A DNA stretch of 64,000 nucleotides from JAWKOK01 sp963698255 (GCA_963698255.1 CAVOQD010000026.1:1-64000), one strand, 5' to 3'; counted from the stretch's first letter, positions 35,516 to 46,147 are shown. Made by a program: numbers and translations. Notes: generated by a model not told the origin, from the letters alone.

Positions 35516-38234
35516 TCAGAGTACACTGGCCGGATCAATATCCACGCGCCATCCAAACGGTATCGTGATGCCCCGTAACAGCGCAGCCGGATCAGGTGTT
35601 CGGATCAATATCTGCCATCGATAGTAGCCCCGGTAACGAGCAAAAAAGGCCGGAACCGGCCCGAAAATTCCGATGGATTCGCCTGCCAACCCCATCTCAT
35701 CGGCACGATATCGAAGCATTGAGGCCATTTTCTCCGATTCTAATTCTACCTTGTCCAGCTTCCGATCCCGATCAGATCAACCGTGCCAAACGTCGGACCG
35801 GCGGATAGTTGTGCTCCTGGCGAAATTGCATCTCTCGATTGTAGAAAGCAACATAGTCGTGCTGGGCCGCGGCCTGAATTGCATAGTGGTCGGGCGAATA
35901 GGTCTGAACGACCACACGCCCGCCATGGTGGCTTCGACCGGCCCGACCGGCCACCTGTGTCAAGAGTTGGAAGGTCCGTTCACTGCTGCGGAAGTCGGGC
36001 AAAAAGAGCCCCACATCGGCGGCGATGACGCCGACCAGAGTCACTTTGGGCAGATCAAGCCCTTTGGCAATCATCTGCGTGCCGATCAGAACATCTGCGC
36101 GATGATCGGCGAATTCGTTCAATATCTCTTCATGTTTGCCCTTGCCGGCTGCCGTGTCTGCGTCCCAGCGAATGACACGCGCCCGCGGAGCGATCTGTTG
36201 GACGAACTCTTCTATCCGCTGCGTGCCGCTGCCGAAGTATTTGATGCGTTTGCTGTTGCATTGCGGACAGATCTCAGGGATTGGATAGCGACGATTGCAA
36301 TGATGACAGATCAATACCTGCGCCCGTTCATGTTGGGTAAGCGGGATCTCGCAGCGTTCGCACTCCTGAACGTGGCCGCAATCTCGACAGAGAACGAACG
36401 TTGCAGCGCCCCGCCGGTTCATGAAAAGAATCGCCTGCTCGCCGGCGTCCAGCGTTGCGTGAAGCTCCGACTGTAGGCTGCGGCTGAAAATGCTGCGGTT
36501 TCCGGCACGTAGTTCCTGGCGCATGTCGACGATCTCGACAGGCGGCATCTCTGTGTAGGATGCAACCGGTGAAATCTTTTTTTCGCTGGCCTGTTGATCA
36601 GCCAGAGCATGGAGATCTGAGGTCCGATCGGCTTGATGGCCCAGCACACGGCTGGACATTTCCATCAATTGGATCTGTCCATGTTCGGCCGCGAAGTAGG
36701 TATCCAGGCTGGGTGTTGCACTCCCCAGGATCAGGGGGATGGCGGCAGATTCGGCCAAACGACGCGCCACGGTGCGGGCATCGTAGAAGACGGTGAAGCT
36801 GCCCCACTCTTCGGCGTTCTGCTTATACGAGGACTCATGTTCCTCATCGATCACGATGAGGCCCAACCGTGACAACGGGGCAAAGAGCGCGCTGCGCGGC
36901 CCCACGACGACATCAAATTTATCATCGCGCAGATGCCGCCAGACATCGTAGCGTTCACCTGTGCTGAGGCCGGAATGGATAACTGTGACACGATGGGGAA
37001 AGCGCGCCGCAAAGCGGGCGACGGTCTGTGGCGTCAAGGCGATTTCAGGCACCAGAACAATCGCTTGCTTCCCCCGTTTGATAGTTTCGGCAATCGCACG
37101 CAGGTAGATCTCCGTCTTGCCGCTGCCTGTGACGCCATGGAGCAGGAACTGTCGCGAAAAGATCCTCGCTTTGTCGTCTGCCGGCTGTTCAACGACAGGC
37201 AAGTCCTCGGCGGCACTGTCCGGCTGGAAGGCGGTCATGTAGATGCGCTCCCAAACAGCGGACTGCTCAGACGTTAGCGAGGGAGCATCGGTCGGAGCAA
37301 AAATTCGCCCGGCCAGCGGATCGCGAAAGCGAATCTGTTCATCCAGCGAGATCAGACCGACCTGCTGTAGCGCTCGCAAGAGGTTTGAGTCCGCATCGAC
37401 CTGCTGATACAGTTCCGACCGCCAGAGCGGTCTGCCGGCGGAAGCCAGTGCATCGATCACACGCCGATAGCGTTCGAGTCCGCGAAGATCGTCCACCATC
37501 GATGCGGCCTCGGCCGGGCTGAGGAGCAGCGCCACCTTGCCCCCATCCTCCCCTTCGGCATCTCCTCCATCTCCCTCCCCGACGATCTGCTTGGCGCGCA
37601 GCGTCTGAATGGCGCTGGATGATTTCAGACTGCACTCGGCCATCAGATCCTGTGGGCTGAAGGTTTGCCCCGGATGGTCGAGGAACCAGGTGAGTACACG
37701 GATCCGCGGCGTATCGCGAGCCAAAGTCTCAAGACGTTTCTCAGCGTCCGCCCCCTTGACCAACAATGCAATCTGCAGCTCTCGTTTGGCCCTGACTGCG
37801 GACGAATCGCCATCCTTGGCGAGCAGACCCGGCGGAAGAAAGAGCTTGACAGCTTCAGAGATCGGGGCCACATAGTAGTCGGCAATCCAGCGCGCCAATT
37901 CGATCTGCGTTGGCAACATCACCGGCTCCGGCCTTGCCAAGCGGGCGATGGGCCTGGTGGCAACCGGCGCGCTCTCTGCCATGCCCACCACGACGCCTTG
38001 GATCTCACGTGGACCAAACGGCGCCCAAATCAGATGGCCCGGTTTCAGCACATTCTCGAGTTCAGGCGGGATACCATAGTGAAATGTTTGGAGTCGGCCT
38101 GCGTCCGCAGCGCCGGATTCCGACCCCGGCGCCGTGTCGAATTCATCGACCGGCGGCGGTTCGGGCGCGGTCTCATAGCGGCGCGCGAAGGTGCGGCGAA
38201 TGGGGACATTGACAACCACTTCAGCGAATCGCAT
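35516..38234 (-). CDS. priA: Primosomal helicase PriA (single-base frameshift near the end)
   Basis: A superfamily 2 helicase that reloads the replisome at stalled forks. Walker A GVTGSGKTEIY (371-381 counted from TTG 38246), DEEH (467-470), GSATPSLD and the helicase C-domain VAGRAGR are present. Eight cysteines (620, 623, 629, 632, 647, 650, 660, 663) form the two zinc sites. The long frame stops at 35772, but the conserved C-terminus (DRDRKLDKVELESEKMASMLR to DPASVL) continues in the next frame to 35516. Removing the extra T in ATCTGATCGG near 35777 gives an intact 905-residue protein. ATG 38234 is preferred as start; TTG 38246 overlaps the upstream stop. Confidence 0.93.
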
Positions 38235-38242
38235 CTCGAAGA

Positions 38243-39714
38243 TCAACCGGCCGTGCCGTATAGCGATTCCTGCACCAGGCCAAACGCGAAAGCCAGCAGG
38301 GCCGGCACGCCAATCACTATCAAGTTCTGCAGAGGATCGATATCGGCAACGTAGTAGATGACACCAAACAGAAGGTAGAGAAACAGACCGAACAGCCCTG
38401 CCATCAACGGCAGAAACAACCCGCGCAGGCTATATTTTCTGTCGACAAAACCGCGTCCGGCACTGCGATAGAGAAGCATGTTGCGTAGGGCGCCGATGGA
38501 AGCGCCCAATGTTCCGGCAAAGACCGTGATCGTCAACACGATCAGATTCTGCGCCCAATACGCCGTCAACGTCGACGACCATGCAGAAAGGATCTCAGTC
38601 AATGGTTCAGTATAGAGAAAAGACGCCATAATTATAACGACGGAGAGCAAGGCCCAACTGCTCAGATAGATCTTGAGCCGTCTGGCATAGATCAGCGACC
38701 AGCGATAGGTCTGTTGCGCCCGTTCCAGAATCGAACGCACCTGCTGAAGATAGTAGTCAACTTCGGCTGACCGCTGCGGACTGTTCTGCAAAATATCCGT
38801 CGCTTTGGCCAGTAGGTGGCGGCTGCGCACATACCATTCATGTTCAGCCGGCAAAGTCGCTTCGATCTCCGCTTCGAGCTGATCGATCTCCTGAAAATGG
38901 CCTCGCGCATCGAACTGCGACTCTCGCGGCAGCAGGTTGGAACGCAGATCTCGTCGCCCGGCCGGCTGATCAATTTGACTGAACAGCCCAGGCACCCCCC
39001 CGAGGATCAGTGCCGTACGAGGAATCAGCAGCGGCAGACCGTGCGTCTGAAAGCGCGGTGCTGGCTGACGGCGGGCGCAGCATCGTGTCGCCAGCTCCGG
39101 ACTGCATATCTGGCGGTGCATCCGAGGCGGGCTGAGCGCGGATAGGGGGCGCTGCTGTATCCTGGGTCGGAGAGACCCCTCGCAGCGGCTGCGGCCCTGG
39201 ACGTCCTCGCCAATCGCTGGACGAAGCATCGCTCAACCACGGATCGGGCTGTGTCTCTCGATCAACGAAATCTGAGTTGGCTGACCGCCCGGAAGTGGAC
39301 GAAGATGAAGTGGACGAAGATAAAGTAGGCGAAGACGAGGAGGCTGTCGAATCCCTTTGCGCGAATGATGAAGTTGTCGGCCCGATGGTCGAACCCGAAT
39401 CTTCGTCACCAAATGCGGAACGATCGGCCGGTTGATTCCCTCGGTCCGCTCTCAAATGCGCCCGCGTCTATCGATGCCGACGCAGGCGATGCAGTGCCTG
39501 ATGAGTCGGTATTGGACGGCGCGGAGTCAGGTCGCCCAGCGGCAATGTCAACCGCGCCCAACATCATCTCATCCAGCAAGATGTCGGCACGCCAACGCAG
39601 CAACTCGGGACTATCGTCGAGCGAGGCGGAACCGGCGCTTGACGCCGGTTGCGGCTCCGAATGTTGCGCTCTATCCTGTGAGCTATCGTATGATTCTTCC
39701 GGCGTTTCCAGCAC
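38243..39714 (-). CDS. Ser/Asp-rich membrane protein of unknown function, frameshifted
   Basis: Joined over three frames this is a protein of roughly 490 residues. The N-terminal half is low complexity: acidic and serine-rich (SSSSPTLSSSTSSSSTSGRS), likely disordered, with an ILLDEMMLGAVDIA patch. A helical stretch (FQEIDQLEAEIEATLPAEHEW to EVDYYLQQVRSILERAQQTYRW) precedes four membrane segments (for example ALLSVVIIMASFLY and LFLPLMAGLFGLFLYLLFG). Frame changes fall near 39420-39455 and at the C6 run 38994-38999. It lies directly before priA, with its stop overlapping the priA start region. The family is not recognised; the layout recalls cytoplasmic-tail membrane scaffolds. Confidence 0.55.
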
Positions 39715-40050
39715 AACCCTTGACCTTTTCTGATCTACTTATGTACAGTCACCATACTACCACCTCCATTGCCAAATGCCAACCTTATTGGCCAAAACGA
39801 TGGGGGCCTGCAAGGCCGGACAACGATTGAAAACGACTGACAGCATACATCTTTGTCTTGACCAAACAGGCCGTTTCATTCCCGCGGAATTGCGATAGCA
39901 GGCGGCCAATGGTACTCTGAACGCAAAACGAATGAACGGCTGAATCCCCTTGGCAAATTTGACATGCCAGAGTGGGGCGACGTATAATGCCCGTTTGAGA
40001 CTAGTACCGAACGCCTTGCAGGCGTATCGCAATAATTTTAGGAGCATAAA
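39715..40050. other. Intergenic region upstream of rpmH
   Basis: 336 bases between divergent genes. The rpmH promoter lies at 39959-39988. I looked for DnaA boxes (TTATCCACA-like) because this gene set often flanks oriC and found none. Confidence 0.55.
39959..39988 (+). promoter_or_regulatory. Strong sigma70-type promoter of the rpmH-rnpA cluster
   Basis: TTGACA (39959-39964) and TATAAT (39983-39988), both perfect consensus hexamers, with an 18-base spacer. The transcript would begin about 55 bases before the rpmH start. Confidence 0.85.
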
Positions 40051-40221
40051 ATGGCCACAAAGCGCACCTGGCAGCCTAAAGTCCGTAAACGGCTGAAGAC
40101 CCACGGTTTCCGCGAGCGAATGCGAACACCGGGTGGACGAAATGTACTCAAACGCCGACGCAACCGGGGACGAGCCAATCTGGCAGTGTCAATGTCGACG
40201 CGCAAGTCGATCAAAGACTAA
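40051..40221 (+). CDS. rpmH: 50S ribosomal protein L34
   Basis: A 56-residue gene. The product MATKRTWQPKVRKRLKTHGF, RTPGGRNVLKRRRNRGRA identifies L34. It is longer at both ends than the 44-46 residues of E. coli L34, with a C-terminal tail (LAVSMSTRKSIKD). An AGGAG site lies 6-8 bases before ATG 40051. It is followed by rnpA in the usual order. Confidence 0.95.
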   Translation: MATKRTWQPKVRKRLKTHGFRERMRTPGGRNVLKRRRNRGRANLAVSMSTRKSIKD

Positions 40222-40373
40222 CGTATTTCCGGCGGACAGGTAAGAGATGGAATCGCAGCGCTGAATGAAGGACATGCCTTCAGCACTTTGGCATTGCCGC
40301 CATTCAGTGCAGCCTGCCATTCAACTTTTCCAGTCTGTTCCACATAGTCCGGGTTATCTGCAGCAGTGGCCGA

Positions 40374-40742
40374 GTGAAACGACAGTATCGGATCCGAAAA
40401 AACGAACAATTCCAGAAAATTCGGCGAAACGGCAAATCAACTGCCAACCAGATGTTGGTGCTAAGTCTACTGCCGAATGGATTGTCGTACAGCCGGTTCG
40501 GCTTTTCAGTCAGCAGCCGTATCGGAAATGCGGTTGTGCGCAATCGACTCAAACGGCGGCTGCGAGAATGTATCCGGCTTCGACAGGAATTGATCGAACC
40601 GGGCTGGGACGTTGTCTTCATCGCACGCCGTCCGATAGGCAGCGCAGACTATCACCAGATAGACGCCGCTTGCGCCCGCCTTCTTCGGCGGGCGCATCTG
40701 TTACACGAGCCGTTCAACACTAACGGCGACTGCCCAACATAA
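40374..40742 (+). CDS. rnpA: Ribonuclease P protein component
   Basis: 122 residues. The protein assists the RNase P RNA in maturing tRNA 5' ends. The family motif RIGNAVVRNRLKRRLRECIR (RNR box) and the start RIRKNEQFQKIRRNGKS are clear. The start codon is GTG 40374. Spacing to rpmH is 152 bases. Confidence 0.94.
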   Translation: MKRQYRIRKNEQFQKIRRNGKSTANQMLVLSLLPNGLSYSRFGFSVSSRIGNAVVRNRLKRRLRECIRLRQELIEPGWDVVFIARRPIGSADYHQIDAACARLLRRAHLLHEPFNTNGDCPT

Positions 40743-40775
40743 TCGTTCGGTAGAGATTTTAGCAAAGCGCTGTTC

Positions 40776-41009
40776 ATGCGTCAGGAGTCACCGAAGCCCA
40801 TGCGTGCCATTGTGTTGGGAATGATCCGATTTTACAAGCGGTTCATCTCGCCCAGTTTGGGGAGCAACTGTCGGTTCTACCCTTCTTGCTCCCAATACAC
40901 GTATGAGGCGATCGAAAAATACGGCGTACTCAAGGGCGGCTGGATGGGATTCAAACGTATTGCGCGTTGCCAACCTTGGACCAAAGGCGGTTTCGATCCG
41001 GTACCCTAG
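40776..41009 (+). CDS. yidD: Membrane protein insertion efficiency factor YidD
   Basis: 77 residues. IRFYKRFISPSLGSNCRFYPSCSQYTYEAIEKYGVLKGGWMGFKRIARCQPWTKGGFDPVP is almost the whole conserved YidD domain with its three cysteines. It assists YidC-dependent insertion. It lies between rnpA and yidC as in most genomes. The start may be ATG 40800 (MRAIVLGMIRFY), which would remove eight residues. Confidence 0.93.
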   Translation: MRQESPKPMRAIVLGMIRFYKRFISPSLGSNCRFYPSCSQYTYEAIEKYGVLKGGWMGFKRIARCQPWTKGGFDPVP

Positions 41010-41191
41010 TCGAAAGATGCGCGGATTTCGCCTGAAATCTCTCTGCAATCCACGACCCGTGCTATGTCACTTCTACAGACTCCAGTATCGAGATCGGCCC
41101 AAAATAGACGATGGCCGCCGCATCCGAATTCATCAAACTGTGCCATTGATCCAAACGACGCTCAGTTTTTGCTAGGGAGAACTACGCAAAC

Positions 41192-42195
41192 GTGAAACGC
41201 AAACAATGGCTGCTATTGGCTGCCCTAATCGTTGCAATGTTTGTGCTTAGCGCCTGTGGCGTTTCGCACGACGGAACGGTAGATGTTGCAACGGCTGAAC
41301 CAGATGGTCTATGGCAGACATTTGTGGTGTGGCCCTTGGCCAAAACACTGATCTGGCTGGATGGCCTATTGGCCGGATGGGGCGTCCCGTATAACTGGGG
41401 CTTTACCATCATCCTCTTTACAGTTATCATCAAGATCGTTACCTTCCCGCTGACCTACACGCAGATGCGTGGTATGCAGGCGCAGAAGGAACTGCAACCA
41501 AAGATCCAGGAATTGCAGAAAAAGTACGGCAAGGACAGAGACAAGCTATCAAAGGCCCAGATGGAACTGTACCAGGAGGCCGGCGTCAACCCGCTCAGCG
41601 GTTGTCTGCCTCTGATTGTCCAGATGCCGATCTTGTTCGGCCTTTACAGCGCCCTGATTTTGCTGGGCCCATATCTGGTCGACGCCAGTTTCTTTTGGAT
41701 TCCCGATCTCGGTTTCCCACGCTACACCGAAGGTCTGAGTTGGATCCCGGCGCTTTTTCAGGCCGGTGACTACAGTACGCTGATCGCGTATTTGATCCTG
41801 CCGATTTTGCTGGTTATCAGCCAGTTTGTCATGCAGAAATACATGACCCCTCCCACAGCCGGCAGCGATCAGTCCGGCATGATGCAACAGCTCCCCATGC
41901 TGATGACCTTCATGTTCGGGTTTTTCACGTTGCAGGTGCCGGCCGGGCTGACGCTCTACTGGGTAACCAGCAACTTCCTGCAGATGGGCCAACAGTGGGT
42001 CATTCTCTCGGACCGGTTTAGCCTGACAGGCTCGGGCAAGACGACCGCCAAGTTGGAGGCTGCATCGGCCAAAGATGACGAAGAATCCTGTAGTCATTGA
42101 TGGCGAAGCAACAGTGGTTTCCGCCTCACCGTCCAGCGGAGAGGCGACGACAAGCAGCAGATCGAAACGTCGCAAATCGAAAAAGAAGAGGTAGA
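41192..42195 (+). CDS. yidC: Membrane protein insertase YidC (frameshift near the C-terminus)
   Basis: A YidC/Oxa1 insertase of the Gram-positive type: a lipobox (LSAC, Cys 22) follows the signal helix, so the N-terminus is probably lipidated. The 60KD core has the conserved segments WGFTIILFTVIIKIVTFPLTYTQMRGMQ, NPLSGCLPLIVQMPILFGLYSALI and LPMLMTFMFGFFTLQVPAGLTLYWVTSN; the arginine of QMRG lies in the hydrophilic groove. The open frame stops at 42100, but a typical basic tail (SSRSKRRKSKKKR, stop at 42195) continues in another frame after DDEE, so about one base is missing near 42090. The tail contacts ribosomes in homologues. It is followed at once by jag. Confidence 0.92.
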
Positions 42196-42197
42196 CC

Positions 42198-43102
42198 ATG
42201 GCAAACAATGGCGCCGAATTTAGCGGCAAGACAGTTGAAGAGGCGGTGGCATCCGGGTTGCAGTCCTTGGGGTTGAGCCAGGACGAAGTCGACATCGACA
42301 TCCTGAACAGAGGCAGTCGCGGAATCCTGGGCTTTGGCAGTGAGCCGGCCCTGGTACGAATTTCGCCGCAACAAGCAGATATCGGTGATCCTCTGGAAAC
42401 AGAGGTTGACGTGATCGAGGCCGCAGTATCCGAGCGCAGTACGAGCGAGTATCCGAGAGATCCAAGCAGTGTTCATTGACGAGGCAACTCCGGAGGTTTC
42501 ATCAGAGGCGCCGGAAGATGTGATTCTCGTTGAGGACACTGTCGTTGAAGCTGACGCTCGAAATCGAGGCGGTGACTGAATCTCCCGACGAAGATGATGT
42601 CGATGATTCGAACGATGATGACGTCAGCGATGATGAACTCGCCAATATGGCCAAGGCCCTGCTTTCAGAGCTTCTGCGCCTAATGGACTTTGAGGCGGAT
42701 GTGGATGCATCCTGGCAAGATGCGGACACGACGACAGCCAGCCCCTATCTTCTACTCGACATTCGTGGAGAAAACCTTGGCGCACTGATTGGTCGCCGTG
42801 GAGAAACGCTGTCCAGCATCCAGTACCTTCTGCGGTTGATGATCAATCAACAGGTGAAGCAGTGGAAAAACATCGTCGTTGATGTCGAGCATTACAAACA
42901 ACGACGCGTCGATCAGTTGGCCCAGTTGGCAGAGCGTATGGCCAGGCAGGTAGCGGAAAGCGGCCGCTCCGTCACATTGGAGCCGATGCCGGGCAATGAA
43001 CGGCGCATTGTGCACATGACATTGCGCGACAATCCCGATGTTTTCACAGAAAGCACCGGCGAAGGCGAACGACGCAAGGTCAACATCTTTCCGCGACACT
43101 AG
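42198..43102 (+). CDS. jag: RNA-binding protein Jag/KhpB (two frameshifts in the linker)
   Basis: The N-terminal Jag_N domain (GKTVEEAVASGLQSLGLSQDEVDIDILNRGSRGILGFGSEPALVRI) is followed by a long acidic linker, a KH domain (YLLLDIRGENLGALIGRRGETLSSIQYLLRLMIN, GxxG as GRRG) and an R3H domain (RMARQVAESGRSVTLEPMPGNERRIVHMTLRDNPDVFTESTGEGERRKVNI). Frame changes lie near 42440-42465 and 42545-42575, both within the linker. The middle segment (AVFIDEATPEVSSEAPEDVILVEDTVV) is in the third frame. Jag/KhpB acts with KhpA on mRNAs for cell elongation and division. A hairpin and a terminator follow. Confidence 0.88.
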
Positions 43103-43116
43103 CGTCCATTGAGATT

Positions 43117-43157
43117 GATTCGGGCGTGTTGGCGCAAAGCGCCAACACGCCCGAATC
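43117..43157 (+). repeat. Long perfect hairpin after jag
   Basis: GATTCGGGCGTGTTGGCGC, three bases, then its complement: a 19-bp stem just after the jag stop. A T-run is missing, so it may protect the mRNA end; a canonical terminator follows at 43223. Confidence 0.7.
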
Positions 43158-43222
43158 ATCTGCACAGAACGCGCTTCACGCTCACATATCCGATTGGTTT
43201 CGCCATTTCAAGGAGTTTGTAG

Positions 43223-43252
43223 CCCTGCCCTAAGTGGGCAGGGTTTTCTTTG
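43223..43252 (+). terminator. Rho-independent terminator after the yidC-jag unit
   Basis: CCCTGCCC, five bases, GGGCAGGG, then TTTTCTTT. It ends the rpmH-jag transcript before the PfkB gene. Confidence 0.85.
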
Positions 43253-43272
43253 GGTGAAAGCCGGCAGTGATT

Positions 43273-44286
43273 ATGTCAGAGCGACCGACAAAATACAGAT
43301 ATCAAGCGTTGACCAGGGGTATTGCACATGCTACAATCCACACGCTTGAGCAGACGGTTATCAACAGCAGGAACGAAAAAGGACGACAACCTATCGATAT
43401 TCTATTTATCGGCCACGTGACCCGGGATCTGATCGATGAAGCGCCTGACAGCGACTACCGCCAGGGCGGAACGGTGAGCTTCGCAGCGGCCACAGCCCAC
43501 AAGTTGGGACGCCACCCTGCAGTCGTAACGCGGGCAGCCTCGGTCGACGATGTGGCGATCATGCCAAAAGGAACGGATATCTACCTGCTGCCCAGTGCAG
43601 AGACGACGACATTCGCCAACGTCTATACCGACCACAGCCGTATTCAGTACTGCTATGCGGCAGCGCCGCCGATCAAGGCAGAGGACATTCCCGCAAGCTG
43701 CCGGGCGCCTCAGGCGGTGTTGCTCGGGCCGTTGGTCAATGAGATTGGCCCGGACGTCGCAGGCCTCTTTGATGAAAACACGCTGGTTGTTGCGGTGCCT
43801 CAGGGGTGGATGCGCACGTGGGACGAAACAGGACGAGTCTTCGCCAAACGGTGGGAAAACGCGGCGGATATTCTTCCCCATCTCGATGTACTCATCCTGT
43901 CGCTGGAGGACATCGACTATGATACAAGCCGGCTGATCCCGGTTTTTGACTATCTCTCACTGGTCGTTGTCACCGAATACCACGACGGCAGCACGATTCT
44001 TGAACGCCAGGATGACGGAAGCATTCTGGAGACCAAGATCGCGCCGCGACCGGCGGTGGAACTCGATCCGACGGGCGCAGGCGATACATTTGCGACTGCG
44101 TTTATGATCCGGCTGCAAGAGACCGAAGATGCGGTCGAGTCTGCGCGGTTTGCCAATGTGACTGCCTCATTCAGTGTGGAGGCCAAAGGCATTTCGGGCG
44201 CGCCCGACCGGCAACTCGTGATCGACTACATGGCGGAACACCCGTTTACGCCCGAGCCGCCGCTCAAATGGGTTCACTCCAATTGA
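43273..44286 (+). CDS. PfkB-family carbohydrate/nucleoside kinase
   Basis: 337 residues. The ribokinase-like fold is shown by PIDILFIGHVTRDLIDE, GGTVSFAAATAHKLG (substrate-binding glycines) and the C-terminal PfkB signature DPTGAGDTFATAF with its catalytic aspartate. The substrate is not clear: the lid region is short and divergent compared with ribokinase or fructokinase. GTG 43267 is an alternative start; no strong ribosome site is seen. It lies 47 bases before parA on the same strand but shares no known function with it. Confidence 0.8.
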   Translation: MSERPTKYRYQALTRGIAHATIHTLEQTVINSRNEKGRQPIDILFIGHVTRDLIDEAPDSDYRQGGTVSFAAATAHKLGRHPAVVTRAASVDDVAIMPKGTDIYLLPSAETTTFANVYTDHSRIQYCYAAAPPIKAEDIPASCRAPQAVLLGPLVNEIGPDVAGLFDENTLVVAVPQGWMRTWDETGRVFAKRWENAADILPHLDVLILSLEDIDYDTSRLIPVFDYLSLVVVTEYHDGSTILERQDDGSILETKIAPRPAVELDPTGAGDTFATAFMIRLQETEDAVESARFANVTASFSVEAKGISGAPDRQLVIDYMAEHPFTPEPPLKWVHSN

Positions 44287-44332
44287 TTTCTCTGCTCAAG
44301 TATGCGATCCAACCTGGGATGGAGTCGGTCCG

Positions 44333-45154
44333 ATGACAGCCAAAATCTTCGTCTTCGCCAACCAAAAGGGCGGCGTTGCCAAAACGACGACATCCGTCAA
44401 TCTGGGCGCGTATGTGGCCGCCAAAGGACGCCGGGTTCTGATCGTGGATCTGGATCCGCAGGCCAACGCCACCACAAGTCTGGGCATCAACCCAAGACAG
44501 ATCTCCAAAAGCATCTACAACATGCTCATCGAGCAACTGCCGGTGCAAGATGTGCTCACGCTGACCGATCGTCTGGGGCTCGATCTCATCCCATCGACGA
44601 CGGATCTTGCAGGGGCCGAGATCGAAATGGCACGCATGATGGCGCGCGAACGTCTGCTGTCGCGTGCGCTGGCGCCGGTTCTGGAACGCTACGACTATAT
44701 CTTCATCGACGAGCCACCCAGTTTGGGCCTTCTGACCATCAACGGGCTGACGGCAGCGACCCACGGCGTGTTGATCCCGGTCCAATGCGAGTATCTTGCC
44801 CTGGAAGGACTGAGCCTGCTGCTGCAAACAGTGCATCAGGTCCGCGATGTCTTGAATAGCAGCTTGGTGGTTGCCGGCGTCATCTTGACCATGTACGACG
44901 GGCGCACGAACATCAGCCAGCAGGTCGTACAGGAAGTACGCACCTACTTTCCGGAACAGATCTTTCAGACGATCATTCCGCGCAACGTGCGTCTGAGTGA
45001 GGCGCCGAGCCACGGCAAGACAATCCTTGGCTATGCGCCACAGAGCGCCGGCGCACTTGCCTACGACGCACTGGCGACAGAGTTCCTGGCACGCGTCGAA
45101 AAGCCGATACCGCAAGCCCCGTCCGGCGCCTCTTCCAACCAAAGGAGCGATTAA
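44333..45154 (+). CDS. parA: Chromosome partitioning ATPase ParA/Soj
   Basis: 273 residues. The deviant Walker A motif is KGGVAKTTTSVNLG, with alanine in place of the usual glycine before KTT, a variant seen in some ParA proteins. Walker A' VLIVDLDPQANATT, Walker B YIFIDEPPSLGLLTING (normally DCPPSLG, here DEPPSLG) and RNVRLSEAPSHGKTI are present. It binds nonspecific DNA in the ATP state and moves parS-bound ParB. The gene is two bases from parB, with AAAGGAG overlapping its end. Confidence 0.94.
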   Translation: MTAKIFVFANQKGGVAKTTTSVNLGAYVAAKGRRVLIVDLDPQANATTSLGINPRQISKSIYNMLIEQLPVQDVLTLTDRLGLDLIPSTTDLAGAEIEMARMMARERLLSRALAPVLERYDYIFIDEPPSLGLLTINGLTAATHGVLIPVQCEYLALEGLSLLLQTVHQVRDVLNSSLVVAGVILTMYDGRTNISQQVVQEVRTYFPEQIFQTIIPRNVRLSEAPSHGKTILGYAPQSAGALAYDALATEFLARVEKPIPQAPSGASSNQRSD

Positions 45155-45155
45155 G

Positions 45156-46098
45156 ATGGTAGACAATGTCAGTTCCAATCGCCGTGGTTTGGGGCGCGGG
45201 CTCGGCGCGCTGATTGTCAACACCGAAGGACCGAATCCAGCCTCTGCCGAGGTCGTCGCCCAGGCCGGCGCCGGCGGTGTGCAGATGGTCGCCGTCGGCG
45301 CCATCAGCCCCAATCCCCATCAGCCCCGGTCTGATTTCGACCCCGAACAACTCGAAGAACTGGCGGCGTCGATTCGTGAACACGGCATCATCCAACCGCT
45401 GATCATCACCGGCGCCCAGGAGGCCGGACCGCTACTGGCTGGTCGCCGGGGAGCGACGCTGGCGAGCCGCTCAACTGGCCGGAGCGGCTGAGGTTCCGGT
45501 CATCGTGCGCGAGGCATCGCCTCAACAACTGATGGAATGGGCGCTGGTTGAGAACGTCCAGCGCTCCGACCTCAATCCGCTGGAAGAGGCCGCCGCCTAC
45601 CGGTCACTGATGCAGGAGTACGGTTTTACCCAGGCCGAGGTCGCCGATCGCATGGGCAAGAGTCGCTCGGCTGTCGCCAATACCATTCGTCTCCTGCAAT
45701 TGCCCACTTCGGTGCAACAGGCTGTGCTCAACGAAAACGTATCCGCCGGCCATGCGCGGGCCATGTTGGGGCTGTCGACCGAGGCCGATATGGACATCTG
45801 TCTCCAAACGGTCGTGGCGAAAGATCTCAGTGTTCGGCAGACCGAAGAACTGGTCAAACGAATGCAGGCAGCCTCATCCGATATCCCGGAGAAGATGCCT
45901 GCCGATCTGGAAGACGCGTTGCTCACCCATTACAAGGCCCTGGAAGATCGATTTCGAACCAGCCTGGGGACACGAGTCAATCTAGCGCGGAATCCAGACG
46001 GAAGCGGGCGATTGGTCATTCACTTTTTCAACGATGACGATCTACAGCAGCTTTACGAGCGAATGAGCGACGAACCTTTTTCCGACGATATCCTCTAG
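45156..46098 (+). CDS. parB: Chromosome partitioning protein ParB (single-base frameshift)
   Basis: About 313 residues after correction. RRGLGRGLGALI starts it; the CTPase/ParB-N domain (ISPNPHQPRSDFDPEQLEELAASIREHGIIQPLII, then LVAGERRWRAAQLAG) is followed by the HTH (TQAEVADRMGKSRSAVANTIRLLQLP) that binds parS and a C-terminal dimer domain. The first frame ends at 45491; removing the extra A in GCCGGACCGC near 45428-45431 gives EAGRYWLVAGERRWRAAQ, the standard box. The arginine-rich GERR motif is therefore intact once corrected. No clear parS site is visible in the window. Confidence 0.92.
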
Positions 46099-46147
46099 CG
46101 ATCACCGTGCCGCCCTGGATCAACCGACGTTTGAGCAACAGACGCAC

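Noticed and set aside
41185..41205. ACGTGAAAC at the yidC start as a parS site.
   Set aside because: Only one half of the 16-base consensus palindrome matches; the other half is unlike.
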